NCBI GenBank assembly: GCA_009392195.1
Contig: VFGY01000029.1
Location: forward strand, 1-64,000
Reading direction: 5' to 3'
DNA length: 64,000 nucleotides
Source: SAR202 cluster bacterium
GTDB lineage: Bacteria; Chloroflexota; Dehalococcoidia; Lucifugimonadales; OSU-TB39
The notes under the pieces are model-generated. The model did no database searches, was not told the origin of the DNA, and was given only the letters and a program-made list of their open reading frames with translations. The first letter of the stretch is position 1, and every line of letters begins with the position of its first letter. Position numbers and translations under genes: made by a program. Shown here in pieces: positions 44,241-52,849 of the stretch.

Positions 44241-45674
44241 TTGAGCTCAAAATGGCAACCTAAACCTGGCGACCAAGTAATCAGGCATCCCAGAAAACAA
44301 CAAATTAGTCCTGTAAAAATTGATATAGGATCAAACAGAAAAAGTAGTCCTTCAAATATTACTGCTCCGATATTAATTACTAGCACAATTTTAATTATTA
44401 TGACCATTGGAGCATTTATATTATTGATGCCATTTTCTAATACAACTGGTGAATTTACACCTATACTTGATGCTATATTCACATCCACTTCAGCAACTAC
44501 AGTAACTGGTTTAACAACTCAAAACTCTACAATTTATTGGTCCTGGATCGGAAAAGCCACTATAGTAATTTTAATCTACATAGGTGGCTTGGGTATTATG
44601 ACACTAGCAACATTTTTTTTAATTTTGATGCGCCAAAAAGTATCTCTATCACAAAGAATAGTTGTAGCAAATACACTTCAGATCAACGAAATGGGAAGTT
44701 TAGTAAACTTGACGTTAAAAATTGTAGGTGTTGTGACAACCATCCAGTTAATTGGTGCAATTATCCTTTATACAAAATTTTCTACAATTCTACCTCCAAC
44801 AGAATCTATTTTTCTTTCAATTGCACATTCAGTTTCATCATTCAACAATGCAGGATTTGTTTTCTTTAATGATTCTAATAGCCTTGAACATTTTCAACAA
44901 GATCACTTTATTTTATCAATCACATCACTCCTAATCTTTCTAGGATCAATTGGCTATTGGGTTTTCATAGACTCATTTCAATTTAAAAGAATTTCTTTAA
45001 TTTCCTTAAATTCAAAAATTGTTTTGATTGGAAGTCTATTTTTTATTCTACTTGGAGCAACAATTTTCTTTTTTTCAGAATTTAACAATTCAAAAACAAT
45101 TGGCGATTTGAATATTTATAACAAAATTTCTGTTTCTTTTTTTCAATCAATTAGTGGTAGAACTGCAGGATTTTCCGTAATTGACCACTCTCAAGCAAAC
45201 ACTTCAACAAATTTCTTCTATAGCTTCTTAATGATAATAGGTGGCGGAGCGGCGTCGGTATCCGGAGGAATAAAAATAAACACTTTCGCAATAATTGCAA
45301 TCTCAATTTATTGCAATATGAAGGGCAAATTTGAAACTTCTATTTTCGCCAGACAAATACCTATAAAACAATTATATCAAGCTCTTTCAATATCTAGCAT
45401 TTCGATTTTTACTCTAATATTACTAATATTTCTAATGACATTCGACCCTCACCAAATAAATTTCTCACAGTTACTTTTTGACACAACTTCTGCTTTCGGA
45501 ACTGTAGGTGCAACAACAAATATTGTAGATAAAATTTCAAATTATGGAAAAACTATTTTTATTATATCTATGTTTACCGGAAGAATTTTACCTTTTAGCT
45601 TAGCATCAATCACATCTAGAGAAAATTCCACATCCATTTACCACTATGCTGAAGAAAGAATTACAATTGGCTAA
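44241..45674 (+). CDS. TrkH/KtrB-type potassium uptake membrane subunit
   Basis: STSATTVTGLTTQN, FNNAGF, SGRTAGFSVID, GGGAASVSGGIK; TTG start. Confidence 0.92.
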   Translation: MSSKWQPKPGDQVIRHPRKQQISPVKIDIGSNRKSSPSNITAPILITSTILIIMTIGAFILLMPFSNTTGEFTPILDAIFTSTSATTVTGLTTQNSTIYWSWIGKATIVILIYIGGLGIMTLATFFLILMRQKVSLSQRIVVANTLQINEMGSLVNLTLKIVGVVTTIQLIGAIILYTKFSTILPPTESIFLSIAHSVSSFNNAGFVFFNDSNSLEHFQQDHFILSITSLLIFLGSIGYWVFIDSFQFKRISLISLNSKIVLIGSLFFILLGATIFFFSEFNNSKTIGDLNIYNKISVSFFQSISGRTAGFSVIDHSQANTSTNFFYSFLMIIGGGAASVSGGIKINTFAIIAISIYCNMKGKFETSIFARQIPIKQLYQALSISSISIFTLILLIFLMTFDPHQINFSQLLFDTTSAFGTVGATTNIVDKISNYGKTIFIISMFTGRILPFSLASITSRENSTSIYHYAEERITIG

Positions 45675-45752
45675 CTTTAATAATTTCAAAAAACTAATTA
45701 AAAAATAAATCATGTATAATTCATGTATTATCCAATCTAAATAGGACTGAAA

Positions 45753-46409
45753 ATGAGAAAACAAGTAATAGTAATAGGTTTAGGGAGATTTGGATCCAAA
45801 GTATCCACTTCTCTATATAATTTAGGACATGATGTATTAGCAATTGATAAAAATGTTGACCGTACTCAATTAATTACTGGGCAAGTAACTCATCCAGTCA
45901 CTGGAGACGCCACTAATGAAAATGTTCTTCGTGAATTGGGCGTACAAGATTATGATGCTGCAGTAATAGCGATTGGTACTGACATAGTTGCAAGTGTAAT
46001 GACATCTGTACTACTTAAAACTATGGGGATAAAATATATAGTAGCTAGAGCTAGAGATGAGCTCCACACAAATACTTTAACTAGATTAGGTGTTGATAAA
46101 GTAGTACAGGCTGAATCTGAAATGGGTATTAGAATTGCTCATAATTTATTTAATCCAAATGTACAAGAATATCTTGAAATCACCCCAAATTTTGGACTAA
46201 GCAAAATTAAAGTACCCAAAAGTTTCACTAATAAAACCCTTAACGAAATGGGGTTTTCAGGACCAAGAAATAAATATGGATTAGCTGTTTTAGCTCTGCA
46301 AAGAGGTAAAGATATCACTTTAAACCCCGATAGTGATGATAAATTACTAGATGGCGACACCATTATATTGGCTGGCAAAGATGAATTAATCGATGATTTA
46401 CCAGAATAA
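45753..46409 (+). CDS. TrkA/KtrA-type RCK protein
   Basis: VIVIGLGRFGSKVSTSLYNLGHDVLAID, GDATNENVLRELGV. Confidence 0.92.
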   Translation: MRKQVIVIGLGRFGSKVSTSLYNLGHDVLAIDKNVDRTQLITGQVTHPVTGDATNENVLRELGVQDYDAAVIAIGTDIVASVMTSVLLKTMGIKYIVARARDELHTNTLTRLGVDKVVQAESEMGIRIAHNLFNPNVQEYLEITPNFGLSKIKVPKSFTNKTLNEMGFSGPRNKYGLAVLALQRGKDITLNPDSDDKLLDGDTIILAGKDELIDDLPE

Positions 46410-46415
46410 ATACTT

Positions 46416-46922
46416 ATGATGATTGTTGCTAAATTTTTATTTATTAACTTACCTAAAAATATTTTCGAAATAATTAATAAATTATTCCATCAATTCTTTG
46501 ACAAAAAGGAAGCAAAATTTCAATCAATTTTAGTAGCTTTATCTGGCAAAACAAATGATATAAAATCAATTTCCATTGCAAAAAATCTTATTGAAAAAAA
46601 ATCAGGGGTTATAACGTTTGTCCATGTATTGGAAATCGACTTAGACAAACCTATAGATATTGAACTCCCTGAAAAAACAAGCTCCGGAGACAAAATATTA
46701 TCCAATATACTAAAAAAACATCAGATACAAACATACAATCATAAATCTGTATTACTTCAAGCTCGTAATGCAGGTCCTGCTATAATATCAGAAGCTTCTA
46801 ATCAATCTACTGAAGTCATAATAATTTCTAAAAAAAATGAACAGAACCGATCAAGTTTAAGCAAAACAATTAAATACGTTTTAGAAAATTCTCAATGTTC
46901 TGTATTATTGATCCAAGAGTGA
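46416..46922 (+). CDS. Universal stress protein (UspA) domain protein
   Basis: ILVALSGKTNDIKSISIAKNLI, VLENSQCSVLLIQE. Confidence 0.7.
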   Translation: MMIVAKFLFINLPKNIFEIINKLFHQFFDKKEAKFQSILVALSGKTNDIKSISIAKNLIEKKSGVITFVHVLEIDLDKPIDIELPEKTSSGDKILSNILKKHQIQTYNHKSVLLQARNAGPAIISEASNQSTEVIIISKKNEQNRSSLSKTIKYVLENSQCSVLLIQE

Positions 46923-46953
46923 ATTTTTGACAAATTATCGCTATACTTAACAG

Positions 46954-47412
46954 ATGATAGAAGAAAAACAACTAAATAGTGATAATAAAAAATTTCGAAT
47001 AATAATATTGGGATTTAACAATTTAACTACTGCAATAATTCGCAAATTCATAGAAAAAAGTTCTTCGATTTCAATAATATGTAATCTTCAAAAAATAACT
47101 GAATCAAACATGAAACACTTCCTCAAAGAAGATAAAATCAAATTCAATCAAAAAAGTGATTCTTTAATAACGGATCTTGAAAATGCTAACATACAAGATA
47201 CCGATCTATTTTTTTCTGTAACAAAAAATGATCCCGTAAATTTAATGGCTGTCCAGATTGTACAAAATATATTTCATTTGTCTAAAGACAAATCAATATG
47301 TGTTCTCAATAACGAAAATCTAGCAACAATTTACTCTTCAATGGAACTTCAATGCATTAATACTTCAAATTTAATTACTGATCAAATATTAAATACATTA
47401 GATAGGCAATAA
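46954..47412 (+). CDS. Degenerate TrkA-N-like protein
   Basis: 152 aa; FRIIILGFNNLTTAIIRKF, FSVTKNDPVNLMAVQIV. Confidence 0.65.
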   Translation: MIEEKQLNSDNKKFRIIILGFNNLTTAIIRKFIEKSSSISIICNLQKITESNMKHFLKEDKIKFNQKSDSLITDLENANIQDTDLFFSVTKNDPVNLMAVQIVQNIFHLSKDKSICVLNNENLATIYSSMELQCINTSNLITDQILNTLDRQ

Positions 47413-47413
47413 T

Positions 47414-48070
47414 TTGTATACCATAATTTTAGGCGGAGGGAAAATTGGCTATTCGATATCAAAATGGCTCCTATCTTTAAAATATGAAGTGACTATAATT
47501 GAAAAATCTGAATACAAATGCAAACAAATAGAGAATGATTTAGGCAATATTGTTATTAATGGTGACGGAACTAATCCAAAACTTTTGGAATCTTCTGGAA
47601 TATCCAGAGCAACGAATTTTATTTCAACAACAACAAATGACCCCGTAAATTTCGTTGCATGTCAAATTACTAAAGATCACTTCAATTTAAAAAATGTATT
47701 TACTACAATTAACAAAAATGAAAATATAGAATTATTCAAATCAGTAGGCATAAATAACTTTTTAACTATAGACAAAATAATTGCTGATCAAATGAAAAAT
47801 TTATTGTATGCAAATAAAATATCTCCAGCATCCACACTATTTTCCGAAATGGGCAATTTACTATTATCAGTTAATATCACAGCTGAAAATTATATATCAA
47901 ACAAAAAAATTTCTGAAATTGATCTACCAAATGAAAGTTTTATTTCACTTATTATCCCAGTATCAGGTATACCTTTTATTCCTACGCCTGAGTCAATAAT
48001 TGAACCTGGTCATAAAATAATTTTTGTAACTAAGACTAATCAAGAACAAGCCTTGCTTAATTCAATATAG
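47414..48070 (+). CDS. TrkA-type RCK protein
   Basis: IILGGGKIGYSISKWLLSLKYEVTIIEKSE, GDGTNPKLLESSGI; TTG start. Confidence 0.88.
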   Translation: MYTIILGGGKIGYSISKWLLSLKYEVTIIEKSEYKCKQIENDLGNIVINGDGTNPKLLESSGISRATNFISTTTNDPVNFVACQITKDHFNLKNVFTTINKNENIELFKSVGINNFLTIDKIIADQMKNLLYANKISPASTLFSEMGNLLLSVNITAENYISNKKISEIDLPNESFISLIIPVSGIPFIPTPESIIEPGHKIIFVTKTNQEQALLNSI

Positions 48071-48085
48071 ATAGGAGTAATCACC

Positions 48086-48916
48086 CTGAAAACAAAATAT
48101 TTAGCTTTTTTAGGCCCAACTGGAACTAATACTGAACAAGCTGCAATCAAATACAATCCAAATTCCAAGCTAGAAATGTGCTCTTCAATTAATGAAATTT
48201 TTTCAATGGTAGAAAACAAAAAAACATATGAAGGCATTGTTCCTATTGAAAACAGTATAGACGGCCCAGTTACTGATACATTGGATCTATTAATTCATGA
48301 ATCAAATCTATCAATTCAGAAAGAAATAATCCTAAATATATCACATTGCTTGATCACCAACAAAAATTCTTCAAATTCACAACATTTTTCAGAAATTTTT
48401 TCACACCCTCAAGCTTTAGGGCAATGCAAAAAATATTTACTTAAAAAATATCCAAATTCCAAACTCACAGCATCAATGAGTACCTCTGAAGCAGTAAAAT
48501 TTGTATCTCATTGTGCCGAAAATATTGCTGCAATCGGAACAGATATATCTGCTGAAATTTATGATGGTCATATTGTAGAAAAAAATATTCAAGACAACAT
48601 GAACAACTCAACTAGATTTATCGTTTTATCACACGAAAAAACTACTCCATCAGGAAATGACAAAACATCCCTATGTTTTTCTTTTTCACAAGACGCACCT
48701 GGTAGCTTATATAAAGTTCTTGGAGAATTCGCAAAAAGAGAAATAAACCTAACAAAAATCGAATCTAGGCCATCAAAAAATACTTTAGGCCAATATGTTT
48801 TTCTAATAGATCTTGAAGGCCATCAACACGAAAAATTAATCCAAGAAACAATTACTGCAATCAAAAAACTTGTGTCAGAAATTAAAATTTTTGGATCTTA
48901 TCCCACGTATATATAG
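48086..48916 (+). CDS. pheA: Prephenate dehydratase; start extended upstream of the supplied ORF to CTG 48086
   Basis: In-frame LKTKYLAFLGPTGTNTEQAA...PIENSIDGPVTDTLDLL; ACT domain ESRPSKNTLGQYVFLIDLEGH; GGAG ahead of the CTG. Confidence 0.85.
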   Translation: MKTKYLAFLGPTGTNTEQAAIKYNPNSKLEMCSSINEIFSMVENKKTYEGIVPIENSIDGPVTDTLDLLIHESNLSIQKEIILNISHCLITNKNSSNSQHFSEIFSHPQALGQCKKYLLKKYPNSKLTASMSTSEAVKFVSHCAENIAAIGTDISAEIYDGHIVEKNIQDNMNNSTRFIVLSHEKTTPSGNDKTSLCFSFSQDAPGSLYKVLGEFAKREINLTKIESRPSKNTLGQYVFLIDLEGHQHEKLIQETITAIKKLVSEIKIFGSYPTYI

Positions 48917-48928
48917 CAAGAAAAATAA

Positions 48929-49246
48929 TTAATCTTGATTTTTTCCAGTTGATGTTTCATTTTCTGATGAACCATTTTGGGATGTAGATAAATTTCTGAT
49001 ATTAGATACTAAAGATTCAGCTTTCGGAATCACTTGTTCTCGTATTACTTCTACAGAAGGTCTAATATTTTCCTCTAATCTATCAGAAAAATTATTCGCT
49101 TTATTTTTAAATTCAGTTGCTTTATTACTCATTTTTTCTCTAGTCGAAGAATCTTCAGAAGAAGCAAATAATATACCCACAGCTACACCTACAATTCCAC
49201 CAACTAGGAAACCAGTAATAAAAGAACTGCCGTTATCCTTACTCAT
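48929..49246 (-). CDS. YtxH-like membrane-anchored protein
   Basis: FITGFLVGGIVGVAVGILFASSEDSSTREKM. Confidence 0.8.
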   Translation of the reverse strand: MSKDNGSSFITGFLVGGIVGVAVGILFASSEDSSTREKMSNKATEFKNKANNFSDRLEENIRPSVEVIREQVIPKAESLVSNIRNLSTSQNGSSENETSTGKNQD

Positions 49247-49284
49247 AAAAAAACCTCCTAAAACTATTTCTAAATACTTAAATG

Positions 49285-49515
49285 CTATAACTTCACAAAT
49301 TTAGAAATTACAGACACAACTTTTGAAGATAAACCTGATTTACCTATAAATTTATCTGACACTGTAGTTGTAGTTTTTTCCAATGCCGAGATTGTGCGCC
49401 TAACTGATCTAAGAATATTAGAAATCTTAAAATAAACCACAAGCATCAATATTAATGCTGTAATCATTAATATAATCAATAACACATCTCTAATTAACTC
49501 TACGACATTTTCCAT
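49285..49515 (-). CDS. Small single-pass membrane protein
   Basis: 76 aa; hydrophobic LLIILMITALILMLVVYF; DUF948-like context next to YtxH. Confidence 0.55.
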   Translation of the reverse strand: MENVVELIRDVLLIILMITALILMLVVYFKISNILRSVRRTISALEKTTTTVSDKFIGKSGLSSKVVSVISKFVKL

Positions 49516-49619
49516 AAAAAACTCTTAAGATCTAATAATCACACATCCTATTGGCTTATCGTATCATATAAAAGTAACAATACACAAAATCCAAAGCTAA
49601 AATAGAATAGTTGCAAAAA

Positions 49620-50606
49620 TTAAGGTTTAATCAAAATTCTAATTGAATTTGTAGAATTATCTTTTCTTTGATTAATAATACTGTGTCCATTTTGTTCAGC
49701 CCAAATGACTACATCGTAAGTGTTAAGAATATCTGGGATAATAGCTTCAATCAAATTCACACCATTTTCAAGGATCCTTTGATCCAGTTCAGATAAAATA
49801 GAGGCACAATTTTTACCTGTTCCATCAACCACAATCCAATTTTCAAAATTCAAATTATCAATACTTTTATTTTGTACATTTTCAAGTACATTTATTTCCC
49901 CAGTTTGTCTCAAATTCAATTGACGTTTAAATTCTTTTACTGATTCCCAATACACACCCTTAGAACGATCTTGTTTAGCGCAAACGGCACCTCGAACCCC
50001 AACTATATCTGGATTTATTCTAGAGATTTCATCTAGATTTTGTAATTTCAAATGACCAGATAAAGCAGTACTAATACCCATTTTCTTACCCGAAAAAACT
50101 AAATCTCTCAACTGAGATTCTTCCATAAAATCAAATAAATTACGTCCATCTTTTGTTATAGTATCAATCAACCAGCCATCACAATTACCATCTACAGCCA
50201 AGTCTTGCATCAATCCAGGATCAATACCATCAGAAATTTCACTATCTGCAAATAAAGATCCTATGAGTTTTGTTTCAGACCCTTCTAAAGCTTCTTTTGA
50301 AGCTAGTAATATTTCCTTAGCTAATGAATATTCCGTATTCATAAAGCCAACTTTGACAGAAGTAGCGTTAAGTATCCCAGCTGTGTACACAGCCATAGCT
50401 ACAGTACCTACTTGCTTAGGTACAACTCCTAAAGTTACGCTAGCATGTTGCTCTAATGGAACTAAATCTCTAACTTGTTTAACCAAAACAGGATGCGCAG
50501 AACCAACCAATGCTTCTTGCAAATTCTTTACATCAACAATATCAGCCTCTCCCTTTATAGCATGTTTTGCTTCTTGTAAATCCTGAACACTAACCATTAA
50601 TAACAT
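49620..50606 (-). CDS. MfnB-like (5-formylfuran-3-yl)methyl phosphate synthase family protein with C-terminal TusA-like domain
   Basis: N-term LMVSVQDLQEAKHAIKGEADIVDVKN and LIDTITKDGRNLFDFM match DUF556/MfnB; C-term VDGTGKNCASIL...VVIWAEQNGHSII...IRILIKP matches TusA fold. Confidence 0.75.
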   Translation of the reverse strand: MLLMVSVQDLQEAKHAIKGEADIVDVKNLQEALVGSAHPVLVKQVRDLVPLEQHASVTLGVVPKQVGTVAMAVYTAGILNATSVKVGFMNTEYSLAKEILLASKEALEGSETKLIGSLFADSEISDGIDPGLMQDLAVDGNCDGWLIDTITKDGRNLFDFMEESQLRDLVFSGKKMGISTALSGHLKLQNLDEISRINPDIVGVRGAVCAKQDRSKGVYWESVKEFKRQLNLRQTGEINVLENVQNKSIDNLNFENWIVVDGTGKNCASILSELDQRILENGVNLIEAIIPDILNTYDVVIWAEQNGHSIINQRKDNSTNSIRILIKP

Positions 50607-50648
50607 AAATTCACCTATAAACTATAAATTAATATTCCACCAAAAAAA

Positions 50649-51614
50649 TTATTTATCAATAATAATCTGTAAATCTTCTTTGAGCTTTGATTTTTCTTGA
50701 TTATTCAAATCTACTAAAGGTAACCTCACACCTCCAGAAGCGAGCCCCATTAATTCTCCCCAATACTTACACATTGAAACTGGCAAAACACCATTAAATT
50801 TTTTTACAGTATATTGCCACCACTTATCAGATATTTCTTTAATATTTTTAATATGTAAATTATAAAATTTTTCATCCAAATCACCAACAACTGCACGATT
50901 TATAAATTCCACATAATTAGAATTTCCAGGACGATCAAACCTCCAATCAGAGGTATTAGCAAACATTACTTGCTGATTAAAGCCTAATTCTTTACCTTTG
51001 AAAAATATCCATTCATCCGGAGTACTAATCACATGATCTTTACCTAAAATTTGATGTGCATTTATAGACAAACTTTGATTAAAACTTGCTTCTTTAACAC
51101 CAACCACATTGGGCAACTTGCAAAGTTCTTTAAGCTTTTCAACTCCCAAAACAACTCCAAATTGTGGTGAATTATAAAACATAATTGCCATTGAAGTAGT
51201 TTTTGCAATTTCTGTAACAAACTCCACAACTTGATCTTCTGTTTTGGTAACAAAATACGGAGCCGCAATCATGATAATATCAAATCCACAATGCTCTGCA
51301 TAATCAGTGAATTTTTGTACTTCACTTAAACTAGTATGTGAAACATGAGCCCCTATAAACATTCCTTTTGCAGCATCACTAACTAGATCAAAAACCCTCA
51401 AGCGTTCCTCAAAAGAAAGACTCCAAAATTCCCCCATACCCCATGCGCAACCAACACCTTTAGTGCCTAATTTTCTAATATGATTTATATTCTTAATCAG
51501 GCCTTCTTGATTTAAAGATAAATCTTTATTGAAAGGGGTGACTAAAGTAGACCATTGGCCTTTCAAATTTTCTTTCGCCCAATCTTGAGCTTCAGCTTTA
51601 GTATATGACGCCAT
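50649..51614 (-). CDS. Dihydrodipicolinate synthase family protein
   Basis: GQWSTLVTPFNKDLSLNQEGL, YNSPQFG, VVGVKEASF (Schiff-base Lys). Confidence 0.88.
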   Translation of the reverse strand: MASYTKAEAQDWAKENLKGQWSTLVTPFNKDLSLNQEGLIKNINHIRKLGTKGVGCAWGMGEFWSLSFEERLRVFDLVSDAAKGMFIGAHVSHTSLSEVQKFTDYAEHCGFDIIMIAAPYFVTKTEDQVVEFVTEIAKTTSMAIMFYNSPQFGVVLGVEKLKELCKLPNVVGVKEASFNQSLSINAHQILGKDHVISTPDEWIFFKGKELGFNQQVMFANTSDWRFDRPGNSNYVEFINRAVVGDLDEKFYNLHIKNIKEISDKWWQYTVKKFNGVLPVSMCKYWGELMGLASGGVRLPLVDLNNQEKSKLKEDLQIIIDK

Positions 51615-51778
51615 AAGTTTGTTTTTTATCCCTATAATTTTGCCAAACTATATCATGATATCCGTCAAACAAGAAAAGTGTCAACGATATCTCTATAATA
51701 ATTACAAAACGCATTTCCGGTTAAAAAGATACCTAACTTAAATATAGAATTATGATTTGACATTTTAGTGACAAATAT

Positions 51779-52819
51779 TCATAAAAATGATTTTGCAAAT
51801 TCAAATGCTCCTTTACCATAAAATTCATGTTCGCCTTCAAAAATCTCATAAGAAAACGAATTTTTCGCACCAAAACAAGTAAATATTTGTTCAGCTTTTT
51901 CAATCGCATATTTTGTTGCATCAATTGGAAAAATAGGATCATTAGTTGCAGATTCTATAAAAAGCCCTCTTGGCGCAATCAATCCTGCTATATCATACAT
52001 TTCGGCATATTTTAATATTCCAGGAATATAATTGTCTATACAGTGATTAATATTAAATATGCTATCCTTAAAAGTACAAAAATATCCTGAAATAATTGCT
52101 AATTTGATTCTTTCGTCCAAAGCAGATGAAAAAAAAGACGTAGTTCCTCCTCCTGATAGACCCATTACAGCAATTCTATCAAAATCAATTTCTTTTCTAG
52201 TTTCTAAATAATCAATTGCAGACATAACATCTATTACACGCCATTTAATCATTGTTTCACCTAATAAAAACGCAGTCCCTGAAAGCAAATTACAAGAACT
52301 TTGAGATTCATTAGCTGAATCTAAATGATCTGTCGTTCTTCTTCTACCAAAACCAAATTGCTCGATCGCTAGCACTACATAACCTTGATTCACAGCTTGT
52401 ACTGCATAATTTTTATGAATACCATTAAAATTACCATAAGTTATGCCATTTTGTATCCCAACGACATCATTAACACCTCTTCCATGCCCATGAACGCACA
52501 TAATCACAGGCATTTTCACATTGCCAGAGAATTTGGGCACCAATAAAAAAGCAAACACTTTCATATTTTCTGCACTATCAAATAGTATTGTTTCTCTGGT
52601 ATAAGTACCAAAATCTTCAATTTTAATAACCTTTGAATTCAACTCACCTCTATACTTTGGTAAATCTCCAATCAATTCTATTAATTGAGATCTCATTATC
52701 TTTTGCCAAGACTCAGCCTGAGGAATAGTTTGAGCAGAAAAAGTTAGACTAGGCTTTAAATTTTGATATTTGGCATTTGTATAATTTAAAACTTCTAAAT
52801 TAATATCCTCTGAAAACAT
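51779..52819 (-). CDS. Alpha/beta hydrolase (acetyl-esterase / DUF1100-like)
   Basis: CVHGHGRG, VMGLSGGGTTSFFSSALDERI, ESATNDPIFPI. Confidence 0.85.
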   Translation of the reverse strand: MFSEDINLEVLNYTNAKYQNLKPSLTFSAQTIPQAESWQKIMRSQLIELIGDLPKYRGELNSKVIKIEDFGTYTRETILFDSAENMKVFAFLLVPKFSGNVKMPVIMCVHGHGRGVNDVVGIQNGITYGNFNGIHKNYAVQAVNQGYVVLAIEQFGFGRRRTTDHLDSANESQSSCNLLSGTAFLLGETMIKWRVIDVMSAIDYLETRKEIDFDRIAVMGLSGGGTTSFFSSALDERIKLAIISGYFCTFKDSIFNINHCIDNYIPGILKYAEMYDIAGLIAPRGLFIESATNDPIFPIDATKYAIEKAEQIFTCFGAKNSFSYEIFEGEHEFYGKGAFEFAKSFL

Positions 52820-52849
52820 TTTTTTCCTCTCAGAATAATTCCAACAAAA

